Positions 1 to 6,970 of a stretch of DNA of 37,407 nucleotides are shown in pieces. Numbering within the stretch: the first letter of the stretch is position 1; each line of letters begins with the position of its first letter. The notes under the pieces were generated by a model, which saw nothing but the letters and a program-made list of their open reading frames with translations, had not been told where the DNA came from and did no database searches. Source of the DNA: Clostridium sp. CAG:389 (lineage in GTDB: Bacteria; Bacillota; Clostridia; TANB77; CAG-508); assembly GCA_000438255.1 (NCBI GenBank), contig FR901959.1:1-37407 (forward strand). Reading direction: 5' to 3'. The translations under genes and the position numbers were made by a program.

Positions 1-9
1 AATTATAAG

Positions 10-16
10 CCCTCCT
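10..16 (-). promoter_or_regulatory. Ribosome-binding site of a minus-strand gene off the left edge
   Basis: On the minus strand this reads AGGAGGG preceded by an A run, a strong Shine-Dalgarno sequence. Nine bases remain before the window edge, so the start codon would lie just outside. The gene itself cannot be identified. It would be divergent from the DUF1858 gene, with roughly 240 bp of AT-rich shared upstream DNA in which I see no convincing promoter. Confidence 0.4.
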
Positions 17-258
17 TTTTAATTTTTAATTTTGAACCTTGAAGAGTGTGAAAGATTTTTAATTCAAAAAATGTATAAATTGAATATAATGTGATAAAAA
101 GATTAATAATATATATGATAAAAAATGAATTTAGTAATTTAGAAATAATATCACCGCCTTACTTCTTTAAAAATATACAACATTTTTTTTTATTTGTCTA
201 TACTTTTTTGAAAAAATATGGTAAAATTATTTTGTAAACTAAATTAAGGAGGAAAACA

Positions 259-444
259 ATGGAATTTAATAAAGATACAACAATTGGTGAAATATTAGAA
301 AAAGCACCAGAAAAAGCAGAAATATTACTAGAAATAGGAATGCATTGTTTAGGATGTCCAGCATCACAAATGGAAACATTAGAAGAAGCATGTGATGTTC
401 ATGGAATAGATGTAGAAGAAGTAATTGCAAAATTAAATGCATAA
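259..444 (+). CDS. DUF1858 domain protein
   Basis: A 61-residue soluble protein that fits the DUF1858 family (small proteins called hybrid-cluster-protein-associated redox disulfide domain). The body holds the family signature: an N-terminal DTTIGEIL segment, then GMHCLGCPAS with the two cysteines of a putative redox CxxC (C30 and C33), then a helical end with VEEVIAKLNA. The ATG is preceded by AAGGAGG at good spacing. The family's role is not established; the disulfide suggests redox or metal-related work, but no hybrid cluster protein gene is next to it here. It is a single gene followed by a long inverted repeat and the tRNA cluster. Confidence 0.85.
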   Translation: MEFNKDTTIGEILEKAPEKAEILLEIGMHCLGCPASQMETLEEACDVHGIDVEEVIAKLNA

Positions 445-448
445 AAAA

Positions 449-525
449 TCAATACATTTGTCAAAAAAAGTAGAAAAATGAAAAAAATTTTTAATTTTTT
501 TAAAAAATTTTGATAAATGTATTGA
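449..525. repeat. Long inverted repeat between DUF1858 gene and tRNA promoter
   Basis: The arms 449-466 and 508-525 are complementary over 18 positions with one G-T pair (TCAATACATTT on the left, AAATGTATTGA on the right). The AT-rich interior also contains A/T tracts able to pair. The right arm overlaps the first bases of the TTGACA box of the tRNA promoter. It may end DUF1858 transcription, but no classical GC stem plus U tract is present. Confidence 0.55.
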
Positions 526-550
526 CAATTAAAAAAATATATAGTATTAT
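522..550 (+). promoter_or_regulatory. SigA-type promoter of the tRNA cluster
   Basis: TTGACA at 522-527, a 17-bp spacer and TATTAT at 545-550. The transcript would begin about 35 bases before tRNA-Lys, and the leader contains a small hairpin TTCCGA/TCGGAA at 560-578. Confidence 0.8.
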
Positions 551-589
551 AAATAAGCATTCCGAGAGAACATCGGAAAACATGGTGAC

Positions 590-665
590 GGGCTATTAGC
601 TCAGGTGGTAGAGCACTTGACTTTTAATCAAGTTGTCCCGCGTTCGAGTCGCGGATAGCTCACCA
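590..665 (+). tRNA. tRNA-Lys (anticodon TTT)
   Basis: Full cloverleaf: acceptor GGGCTAT pairs with ATAGCTC, the anticodon stem CTTGA/TCAAG encloses loop CTTTTAA, the T arm is CCGCG-TTCGAGT-CGCGG, and CCA is encoded. First of three tRNAs in one transcription unit. Confidence 0.97.
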
Positions 666-710
666 AAAGAACTAAATGATTGAAGAAATTATTTAGTTCT
701 TTGTATATAA

Positions 711-785
711 GGCCCCTTGGTCAAGCGGTTAAGACATCGCCCTTTCACGGCGGAGACATGGGTTCGATTCCCGTAGGGGTCACCA
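711..785 (+). tRNA. tRNA-Glu (anticodon TTC)
   Basis: Acceptor GGCCCCT pairs with AGGGGTC, the anticodon loop is CTTTCAC, the T loop is TTCGATT, and CCA is encoded. It lies 45 bases after tRNA-Lys. Confidence 0.97.
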
Positions 786-790
786 AGAAT

Positions 791-867
791 GCCACTTTAG
801 CTCAGTTGGCCAGAGCACCGCACTTGTAATGCGGGGGTCCTCAGTTCGAATCTGAGAAGTGGCTCCA
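791..867 (+). tRNA. tRNA-Thr (anticodon TGT)
   Basis: Acceptor GCCACTT pairs with AAGTGGC, the anticodon stem CCGCA/TGCGG encloses loop CTTGTAA, the T arm is CTCAG-TTCGAAT-CTGAG, and CCA is encoded. Five bases separate it from tRNA-Glu. Confidence 0.97.
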
Positions 868-884
868 TAATTGTCAGTAGTTTT

Positions 885-912
885 GCAATAAGCTTAATTG
901 CTGGCTTTTTTA
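885..912 (+). terminator. Possible terminator of the tRNA cluster
   Basis: A short stem GCAAT/ATTGC (885-889 with 897-901) followed by GGC and a run of six T. The stem is weak, but the position right after tRNA-Thr is right. Confidence 0.45.
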
Positions 913-921
913 GTTTTATAA

Positions 922-954
922 TTAAAAAGTAATCCTAATATAATTTAGGATTAC
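922..954 (-). terminator. Terminator of the sigma/anti-sigma operon
   Basis: A perfect 10-bp stem GTAATCCTAA/TTAGGATTAC at 929-954, followed on the minus strand by TTTTTAATT, just after the anti-sigma stop codon. Confidence 0.8.
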
Positions 955-969
955 CATTCATTAAACATA

Positions 970-1599
970 TTAATTCTTCATGTATATTTTATCTTCAAGC
1001 AAAATTCCATTGTCCTTATTCCATATCTCTCGCATATTACCTTTTTTATCCCTTAAAAATATTTTTTCAGTATTTTTATTTACAGTAACACTAAAAATGG
1101 TTCTACTTGGAGAAAGAGAATAAGGAAAATCCCCAACTGGTTCAACATATATATATTTCTCATCAGATTCATCATAATTAAAATGCAAATTAAATTTTGA
1201 ATCTAGAGCATTAAATTGTAACTTTATTGAATCATCATCTAAAACTTCCTTTGTAGAATAAGAAACATAAAGAGAATTTATATCTACAAAAAATTCAAAT
1301 CTAGACATAACCTGTTGAAGAAATAAAAACAATACCAAAAGAATAATAATAAAAATAAGTATAGCTTTTATAATTGATTTTATCTTATCTTTTCTAAAAC
1401 CTTTTAAATAATCAATTTGTTCGTTCTGATTAAATAATAATTTTTCATCAATATCTTTATTCATATCAACTAATAATTTAGAACAACTTTTACAATTTTG
1501 CAAATGTTCAGATACTAATTTGTTTGTAGATTCACTTGATGTTTTGTCAATATAACCTGGTAACAAATCTCTAATAACATCACAATTTATTTCTTTCAT
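970..1599 (-). CDS. Zinc-finger anti-sigma factor
   Basis: A 209-residue membrane protein. Its N-terminal ~45 residues carry H32-x3-C36-x2-C39, the zinc-binding HxxxCxxC of anti-sigma (zf-HC2/ZAS) domains, with C6 as likely fourth ligand. One hydrophobic segment (about residues 72-95) follows, then an external domain of about 115 residues I do not recognise. It should hold the ECF sigma factor encoded just upstream until an envelope signal releases it. Its ATG overlaps the sigma stop codon by 4 bases (ATGA), implying translational coupling, which is typical of such pairs. The inducing signal cannot be told from sequence. Confidence 0.88.
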   Translation of the reverse strand: MKEINCDVIRDLLPGYIDKTSSESTNKLVSEHLQNCKSCSKLLVDMNKDIDEKLLFNQNEQIDYLKGFRKDKIKSIIKAILIFIIILLVLFLFLQQVMSRFEFFVDINSLYVSYSTKEVLDDDSIKLQFNALDSKFNLHFNYDESDEKYIYVEPVGDFPYSLSPSRTIFSVTVNKNTEKIFLRDKKGNMREIWNKDNGILLEDKIYMKN

Positions 1600-2078
1600 A
1601 ATATACCCTCCTTTATTAATTTTTGCTTTCCTCTAAAAAAAGTAACTTTTGCCCAACTTTCAGTTCTATTTAAGATTTTTCCAATTTCTTTAAATGTTAA
1701 ATCACCAGTCAATCTTAAATACATAACTTCCCTAGTATTTGGGTCTAATTTTTGAAGAGCTTCAAATAATTTTAATTTATTGTCTTTATTAATACAATCT
1801 TCTTCGATTGATATATTATCTGCAAGTTCAAATTCATCAATAGGAACCATATTATATATGCTATTTTTCTTTGTTTTCTTATATAAGATTTTCTTGGCAA
1901 TAGAAAAAAGCCATACAGATATTCCACAATCTCCACGAAATTTATTTATTTGATTAATTGCAACTACAAATGTTTCTTGCATGATATCTTCTGCCAAGCC
2001 GATATCTTTGGTAATACAAAATATGTAGTGTTTAATTGAATTAGCATATTTATTATAAATATTTTCCATATTATCCAT
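1596..2078 (-). CDS. ECF-type RNA polymerase sigma factor
   Basis: A 160-residue sigma-70 family protein of extracytoplasmic-function type. Region 2 includes AEDIMQETFVVA (about residues 29-40), used for core binding and -10 recognition. Region 4, from about residue 108, has LDPNTREVMYLRL and a helix-turn-helix FKEIGKILNRTESWAKVTFFRGKQ-type ending. There is no sigma-1 or sigma-3 domain, as expected. The start follows GGAGAG on the minus strand. It is first in an operon with the anti-sigma factor. The 200-bp upstream region holds a motif (2108-2133) that recurs upstream of the CBM25-like gene, possibly an autoregulated ECF promoter. Confidence 0.92.
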   Translation of the reverse strand: MDNMENIYNKYANSIKHYIFCITKDIGLAEDIMQETFVVAINQINKFRGDCGISVWLFSIAKKILYKKTKKNSIYNMVPIDEFELADNISIEEDCINKDNKLKLFEALQKLDPNTREVMYLRLTGDLTFKEIGKILNRTESWAKVTFFRGKQKLIKEGIL

Positions 2079-2107
2079 TATTTTTACTCTCCTATAAATA
2101 TAGTGTC

Positions 2108-2133
2108 AAATTTTATAAAAATAGTTACAAATT
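2108..2133 (-). promoter_or_regulatory. Shared upstream motif, copy 1 (before ECF sigma gene)
   Basis: On the plus strand AAATTTTATAAA, 4 bases, GTTACAAATT. On the minus strand it reads AATTTGTAAC followed by TTTATAAAATTT. ECF promoters often have an AAC-ending -35, so TGTAAC is a candidate, but no clear -10 is visible. A near copy lies at 3632-3658. Confidence 0.35.
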
Positions 2134-2289
2134 TTTGAAAAATTTTAAAATAAATTTTATTATAAGCATGATTAAAATTATTAAAGTTTATTTTACAAAT
2201 TTAGCATAATGTGATATTATTTAATTACTATTTTATTTATAATAAATTATATTAAAAATGTCAAATATTCTTAAAATAGGAGGAAATTA

Positions 2290-3018
2290 ATGAACAAAAT
2301 CATAATAGTAACAGGGGCGTCAAAAGGAATAGGAAGAGAAATAGCAAAACAGTTAGCAATAAAAGGAAATACAATAATAGCAAATTACAATAAATCAGAA
2401 AAAGAAATATTAGAATTAAAAAAAGAATTAGAAGAAAAAAATATAAAAATAGAAATATTTAAAGCAGATGTATCTAAAAGAGAAGAAGCATCAAAACTAG
2501 TAGATTATGCGATAGAAAAATATAAAAAAATAGATGTATTAATTAATAATGCTGGAATATCACAAATAAAAGAATTTACACAAATAACAGATGAAGATTG
2601 GAATAATATGATTAATACAAACTTGAATTCAGTATTTTATATGTCACAAGAAGCTTGTAAAAACATGATACATAACAAAAAAGGTTGTATAATAAATATA
2701 TCATCAATTTGGGGAATTACAGGAGCATCATGTGAAGTACATTATAGTGTAAGTAAAGCAGGAGTTGATGCTTTAACTAAGGCACTAGCAAAAGAATTAG
2801 GACCATCAAATATTAGGGTAAATTCAATAGCCCCAGGAATTATAAATACAGAAATGAATTCCCATTTAAACAAAGATGAAATTGAAGGTTTAAAAGAAGA
2901 AATTCCATTAGAAAGAATAGGGAAGACACAAGATATTGAAAGATGCGTAGAATGGCTTATTGAAGATGAATATACAACAGGACAAGTGATTTCAATAAAT
3001 GGAGGATGGAATATTTAA
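2290..3018 (+). CDS. Short-chain dehydrogenase/reductase, FabG-like
   Basis: A 242-residue classical SDR, probably NADPH-dependent. The cofactor-binding TGASKGIG is at 8-15 and NNAG at 86-89. The catalytic set is S138/S139, Y152 and K156 (YSVSK). The C-terminal GQVISINGGW ending is typical of FabG-type enzymes. The family reduces 3-oxoacyl-ACP or related ketones; without a fatty-acid cluster nearby the substrate is open. The start follows AGGAGG. It is a single gene ending in a strong bidirectional terminator shared with the convergent CBM25-like gene. Confidence 0.88.
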   Translation: MNKIIIVTGASKGIGREIAKQLAIKGNTIIANYNKSEKEILELKKELEEKNIKIEIFKADVSKREEASKLVDYAIEKYKKIDVLINNAGISQIKEFTQITDEDWNNMINTNLNSVFYMSQEACKNMIHNKKGCIINISSIWGITGASCEVHYSVSKAGVDALTKALAKELGPSNIRVNSIAPGIINTEMNSHLNKDEIEGLKEEIPLERIGKTQDIERCVEWLIEDEYTTGQVISINGGWNI

Positions 3019-3030
3019 AATATAAAAAAG

Positions 3031-3064
3031 CTCTATAATTGCTAATATATTTACAATTATAGAG
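3031..3064. terminator. Bidirectional terminator
   Basis: An 11-bp stem CTCTATAATTG/CAATTATAGAG with TATTTTTAT on the plus side and, on the minus strand, a CTTTTTTATA tail. It separates the SDR gene from the convergent CBM25-like gene. Confidence 0.85.
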
Positions 3065-3077
3065 TATTTTTATATTT

Positions 3078-3545
3078 TTAATTTTCACTTAATCTTCTTT
3101 TATAATTTCCAGAAAGTATTTTTGGGAAATAAGTGATAATCTTATAAACAGCTAAACGGATTTTTTTGCTCCATAAATAAGATTTTCTTAATTTTCTTGC
3201 ACTTCCTAATGATACAGGTTCATCCTCTAAAACTAATAATTCATTTTGTTTTTTTTCTATTTCAAAAACATAATTCTTACAATCATTATTATCCCATTCA
3301 TTGTTATTATTTCTGAAACAGAAATTAAATGTATCACCTTCACCTAAAAAGATTTCCGCTTGGAAACCTAACTCTGTTTTTTCCATTTTTATTTCATTTA
3401 AATTATCCCAATTAATTCCAAATCCATAATGAATAAAAACTTCTTCAGAGTTTTCTTGAAAAAATTTTCCTGTATAAGATATTTTTATATTACTATTTTC
3501 AACTAATTTATCTGTATTAAAAAATATGTTTTTTACTAATTCCAT
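3078..3545 (-). CDS. CBM25-like carbohydrate-binding protein
   Basis: A 155-residue protein without signal peptide or membrane segment. Residues ~15-95 look like a starch-binding CBM25/CBM53-type beta-sandwich: VFIHYGFG and INWDNL, a central EIFLGEGDTFNFCFRN strand pair, then NNEWDNNDCKNYVFEI, the W-D-N-N-x-x-N-Y pattern of that family. The C-terminal ~45 residues are basic and may bind nucleic acid or a partner. Similar stand-alone proteins occur in Clostridia; a role with intracellular glycogen is plausible but unproved. The start follows GGAGAG, and a SigA-type promoter lies at 3581-3609. Confidence 0.75.
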   Translation of the reverse strand: MELVKNIFFNTDKLVENSNIKISYTGKFFQENSEEVFIHYGFGINWDNLNEIKMEKTELGFQAEIFLGEGDTFNFCFRNNNNEWDNNDCKNYVFEIEKKQNELLVLEDEPVSLGSARKLRKSYLWSKKIRLAVYKIITYFPKILSGNYKRRLSEN

Positions 3546-3580
3546 TGCATATCTCTCCTTATTTATCTTTTGCTATCAAC

Positions 3581-3609
3581 ATTATAATATTAAATTAATT
3601 ATTGTTCAA
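3581..3609 (-). promoter_or_regulatory. SigA-type promoter of CBM25-like gene
   Basis: On the minus strand TTGAAC (3604-3609), 17 bp, TATAAT (3581-3586). Confidence 0.7.
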
Positions 3610-3631
3610 GTGTTTTTTGTAAAATTTTTAG

Positions 3632-3658
3632 AAATTTTATAAATTTTTGTTACAAATT
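3632..3658 (-). promoter_or_regulatory. Shared upstream motif, copy 2 (before CBM25-like gene)
   Basis: AAATTTTATAAA, 5 bases, GTTACAAATT on the plus strand, matching the element before the ECF sigma gene apart from one base of spacer. It sits just upstream of the SigA-type promoter. Confidence 0.35.
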
Positions 3659-3764
3659 AGTGAAATATATAATTTAATTTTATATTTTTGTTTTATTATA
3701 AAAATAAAAACGGCTTATCATATGAAAACAAATAATTACATAGAATTTAAGTAACAATAATGTA

Positions 3765-3793
3765 TTGTAAAAAAAATCATAGTATGTTATTAT
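3765..3793 (+). promoter_or_regulatory. Promoter of VanW gene
   Basis: TTGTAA, 17 bp, TATTAT, with an extended TGT before the -10 box. Confidence 0.6.
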
Positions 3794-3823
3794 TTTATTA
3801 GTTATGTAAGAGGAGAAAAATAC

Positions 3824-5491
3824 ATGAAAAAGAAAAAATTAAATTGGGAAGAATTAGAGAAAAAAGCAACATATAATCCAATAATTGAAGAAACAGAAGA
3901 AGAACCTATAAAGAAAAAACGTCGAAAAAGGAAAAAAATCAACATAAAAAAAATTGGAGAAAATAAAACATTATTAGCTACGATTATTTTTATAATAATA
4001 TTAGTTATTATGATTTTTTCAGTAATTTTTGCTATATTAAATATAAATAATAATAATATATTAAATGGTGTAAAAATAGAAGGAATTGATGTTTCTGGAC
4101 TATCAAGAGAGGAAGCAAAAGCAAAAATTGAAACAGTATATAATGCCAAAAAAGAGGAAGATATAATATTAAAATATAATGATTTTGAAACAACTATTAG
4201 TCAAGATATCTTAGAAACGAATTATGATTTAGACAAAGCTGTAAATGAAGCTATTTCATTAGGAAAAGATGGGAATATAATAACGAATAATTATAATATA
4301 TTATTTGCTTTGTTAGGAAAAAAGAACATAAAAGTAGATATGTCAATAAATGAAGAGCAAATAAAAGATGAAATTGAAAATATACAGACAAATATTCCAG
4401 GAACAATAATTGAACCAGATTATTATGTTGAAAATGATAAATTAATAATTACACCAGGTCAAGAAGGAATAAAAATAAGTGTAGATAATTTGATAAATAG
4501 AATAAAAAATACTTTAAAAACAGCTTCTTCAAATCAGCAATATATTGAAATTCCAATGGATAATGTATGGCCAGATAAAATTGATATAGAAAAAATTCAT
4601 GATGAAATTTATAAAGAAGTACAAGATGCATATTTAACAGAAAATCCAATTACAATACATCCAGAAGTTGAAGGTGTTGACTTTGATATAGAAGAAGCTA
4701 AAAAGATATTAGAAAATGATAGCGAACAATATGAAATACCACTAAAAATAACAAAACCAAATGTAACAATGGAACAGATAGGAGCAGAGGCATTTCCAAA
4801 CAAAATTAGTTTTTATTCAACAAGATATGATGGTGGAGATGTTAATAGATCTACAAATTTAGAATTAGCGTGTGAAAAGATAAATGATGTAATTGTTCTT
4901 CCAGGAGAAACTTTTTCATATAATAAGACATTAGGAGAAAGAAGCAAGGCGGCTGGATATAAAACAGCAAAAGTGTATGAAAATGGAGAAGTTGTAGATG
5001 GAATTGGAGGAGGAATTTGTCAAATTTCATCAACACTATATAATGCTGTTTTAAAGGCAAATTTAGAGATTGTAGAAAGAAGAAATCATCAATTTATAAC
5101 ATCATATGTAGAAGAGGGAAGAGATGCAACAGTAGCGTATGGGGTTACAGATTTTAAATTTAAAAATAGTAGAAAATATGCTATAAAAATAAAAGCATCA
5201 GCATCAAATGGTGTGGCAACAATTGAAATTTTTGGTATAAAAGAAGAGGTAGAATATCAGATTTCTTTTGATACAAAAACAATTTCTACAATTCCTTATA
5301 CTGTTAAATATATTGATGATAATACATTAAAAACAGGAACAGAAGTTGTTAAGCAGAAAGGTGCTAACGGTATTGTGACAGAAACATATCTTATTAAAAG
5401 TTTAAATGGGCAAGTTGTTTCTAATACGTTACTTTCTAAGGATACATACAGTGCTATGCAAAGAATTGTTTTAAGAGGTACAAAAAAATAA
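3824..5491 (+). CDS. VanW family protein with G5 domain
   Basis: A 555-residue membrane-anchored envelope protein. A lysine-rich cytoplasmic segment (1-47) precedes one membrane helix (~50-74). The external part starts with two peptidoglycan-binding-type repeats (VKIEGIDVSGLSREEAKAKI near 85), continues with the VanW domain (~335-460: FSTRYDG-like start, LPGETFSYNKTLGER, GGGICQISSTLYNA), and ends with a G5-like domain (~475-550). VanW proteins are found in vancomycin-resistance clusters and very widely in Clostridia; their biochemical role is unsettled. No van genes are nearby, so resistance should not be inferred. The ATG follows AGAGGAG. Confidence 0.9.
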   Translation: MKKKKLNWEELEKKATYNPIIEETEEEPIKKKRRKRKKINIKKIGENKTLLATIIFIIILVIMIFSVIFAILNINNNNILNGVKIEGIDVSGLSREEAKAKIETVYNAKKEEDIILKYNDFETTISQDILETNYDLDKAVNEAISLGKDGNIITNNYNILFALLGKKNIKVDMSINEEQIKDEIENIQTNIPGTIIEPDYYVENDKLIITPGQEGIKISVDNLINRIKNTLKTASSNQQYIEIPMDNVWPDKIDIEKIHDEIYKEVQDAYLTENPITIHPEVEGVDFDIEEAKKILENDSEQYEIPLKITKPNVTMEQIGAEAFPNKISFYSTRYDGGDVNRSTNLELACEKINDVIVLPGETFSYNKTLGERSKAAGYKTAKVYENGEVVDGIGGGICQISSTLYNAVLKANLEIVERRNHQFITSYVEEGRDATVAYGVTDFKFKNSRKYAIKIKASASNGVATIEIFGIKEEVEYQISFDTKTISTIPYTVKYIDDNTLKTGTEVVKQKGANGIVTETYLIKSLNGQVVSNTLLSKDTYSAMQRIVLRGTKK

Positions 5492-5520
5492 AAGATTAAG
5501 GCGTAATTGCTTTAATCTTT
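5491..5520. terminator. Terminator shared by VanW gene and tRNA-Lys
   Basis: A stem AAAGATTAAGGC/GCTTTAATCTTT with a GTAATT loop (one G-T pair), followed by TATTTT. On the minus strand it follows the tRNA-Lys CCA end and precedes a T run, so it works both ways. Confidence 0.75.
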
Positions 5521-5525
5521 TATTT

Positions 5526-5601
5526 TGGTGCATCATCTCGGTTTCGAACCGAGGACCTTCAGATTAAGAGTCTGCTGCTCTACCAGCTGAGCTAATGATG
5601 C
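5526..5601 (-). tRNA. tRNA-Lys (anticodon CTT)
   Basis: On the minus strand acceptor GCATCAT pairs with ATGATGC, the anticodon loop is CTCTTAA, the T arm is CTCGG-TTCGAAA-CCGAG, and CCA is encoded. The outermost anticodon-stem pair is a G-A mismatch; the rest is regular. Confidence 0.95.
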
Positions 5602-5625
5602 AAATATTAATAAAACTATGCACTA

Positions 5626-5654
5626 ATTATAGACTTTTTTGATTGATATGTCAA
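5626..5654 (-). promoter_or_regulatory. Consensus promoter of tRNA-Lys(CTT)
   Basis: On the minus strand perfect TTGACA (5649-5654), 17 bp, perfect TATAAT (5626-5631), ending 25 bases before the tRNA. Confidence 0.9.
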
Positions 5655-5698
5655 TAGTTTTTTGACCATAAAATCATAAAGGTTATAAATTATTAAAC

Positions 5699-5826
5699 GT
5701 ATAAGAGTATTTTCTGCTATACCTAATATATCAATATTTAAACGTCAAAGACCCAATGGTAGACCCCAGATATGTTTTTGACTAAAAATATTGATATATT
5801 AGGTATAGCAGAAAATGCCCTTTTAT
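5699..5826. repeat. Large imperfect palindrome (MITE-like or structured RNA)
   Basis: Arms 5709-5739 and 5786-5816 are perfectly complementary over 31 bases. Pairing continues outward with mismatches to about 5699/5826 and inward through GTCAAA/TTTTGAC, leaving a ~30-base apex rich in GACCC and GACCCC. No coding potential and no clear target duplication. It fills most of the 342-bp gap between tRNA-Lys and corA, which otherwise holds only promoters. It could be a non-autonomous element or an expressed hairpin RNA. Confidence 0.75.
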
Positions 5827-5879
5827 AGTAAAAAATATCATTTAAAATTAAACTTATGTAAACAATTAACAAAAACTCA

Positions 5880-5908
5880 TTGACAATTTTCGAATAAAAA
5901 GTTAAAAT
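5880..5908 (+). promoter_or_regulatory. Promoter of corA-like gene
   Basis: TTGACA (5880-5885), 17 bp, TAAAAT (5903-5908). The predicted 5' leader is only about 28 bases, too short for a magnesium riboswitch. Confidence 0.65.
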
Positions 5909-5943
5909 ATAATATAGTTGAAAAATAGAAAGAGGTGGGTTTT

Positions 5944-6894
5944 ATGCTAAAAATATACAATACAGACATAGAAACAAATAAAATAGAAGAAATAAAAGAA
6001 TTCAAAAAGGGAAGCTGGATAAGTTTAGTAAACCCATCGGAAAATGAAATAAAAAAAGTATGTGAAAATGTCAAAATTCAAGAAGACTTCATAAGAGATG
6101 CATTAGACTTTGAAGAAAAAGCCAGGATAGACAATGAAGAAGATGATGGAACAACATTATTTGTAGTAGATGTTCCAATAATAGAAAAAAGTGAAGAAAA
6201 TGACGTATATACAACAATGCCATTAGGTATGATAGTAGTAAGAGATGACTTTTTCATAACAGTATCATTAAGAAAAAATAAAGTAATAGAAGATTTTGAA
6301 AAAAGAAAAATAAAAAACTTTCAAACATATAAAAAATCAAAATTAATATTTCAAATATTATATCTAAATTCATCATACTACTTAACATACCTAAAACAAA
6401 TTAATAAAGAAACAGAAATTGCAGAATACATATTAAAAAAATCAATGAAAAACAAAGAATTATTGAAATTGTTAAGTTTGGAAAAGAGTTTGGTTTATTT
6501 TACAACATCATTAAAATCAAATGAGTTAGTAATGGAAAAAACAATGAGAGGTAAAATCATAAAATTATATGAAGAAGATGAAGATATACTAGAAGATGCA
6601 ATTACTGAAAACAAGCAAGCAATAGAGATGTCAAAAATATATAGTGACATTCTAAATGGAACTATGGATGCATATGCTTCTATAATTTCAAATAATCTAA
6701 ATGGAGTTATGAAGTTCTTAACATCAATAACAATAGTACTTGCAGTTCCTACAATGGTTTCAAGCTTCTGGGGAATGAATGTTAATTTACCTTTCCAAGA
6801 TAGTAAATTTGGCTTTCCAATAATGATTTTAATTTCTGTTGCATTAACATTAATTGTTACATGGTGGCTAAAAAGAAAAGATATGCTTGATTAA
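5944..6894 (+). CDS. corA: CorA-family divalent cation transporter
   Basis: A 316-residue inner-membrane channel of the CorA family, moving Mg2+ (or Co2+/Ni2+) inward as a pentamer. A long acidic/helical cytoplasmic domain occupies residues 1 to ~245. Two C-terminal membrane helices follow, and the first ends in the diagnostic G-M-N motif (FWGMNVNLP). A positively charged WWLKRKDMLD tail closes the protein. I prefer the ATG at 5944, spaced well from AGAGGTGGG, over a GTG three codons earlier. It is a single gene with its own promoter and terminator. Confidence 0.92.
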   Translation: MLKIYNTDIETNKIEEIKEFKKGSWISLVNPSENEIKKVCENVKIQEDFIRDALDFEEKARIDNEEDDGTTLFVVDVPIIEKSEENDVYTTMPLGMIVVRDDFFITVSLRKNKVIEDFEKRKIKNFQTYKKSKLIFQILYLNSSYYLTYLKQINKETEIAEYILKKSMKNKELLKLLSLEKSLVYFTTSLKSNELVMEKTMRGKIIKLYEEDEDILEDAITENKQAIEMSKIYSDILNGTMDAYASIISNNLNGVMKFLTSITIVLAVPTMVSSFWGMNVNLPFQDSKFGFPIMILISVALTLIVTWWLKRKDMLD

Positions 6895-6927
6895 AATAAT
6901 AAAAAGAAAATTAATTTTAAAATTCAA

Positions 6928-6956
6928 AAGACCTACTAAAAATAACAGTAGGTCTT
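6928..6956. terminator. Terminator between corA and capA-like genes
   Basis: A 10-bp stem AAGACCTACT/AGTAGGTCTT followed by AATTTTT. It ends corA and lies between convergent genes. Confidence 0.8.
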
Positions 6957-6970
6957 AATTTTTATGAAAT

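Noticed and set aside
3802..4149. Minus-strand open frame inside the VanW gene
   Set aside because: Phe/Ile/Ser-rich antisense reading of a Lys/Glu-rich coding segment, no ribosome-binding site; similar antisense frames elsewhere were dropped for the same reason.
3824..5491. Vancomycin resistance locus
   Set aside because: VanW-domain proteins are widespread in Clostridia; there is no vanH/A/X or vanR/S nearby.
5699..5826. CRISPR-like or terminator reading of the palindrome
   Set aside because: There is a single inverted pair without regular spacers, and the stem is far longer than a terminator without a trailing T tract. I see no CRISPR array anywhere in the window.
5827..5943. Magnesium (M-box) riboswitch before corA
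   Set aside because: The promoter at 5880-5908 gives a leader under 40 bases, too short.
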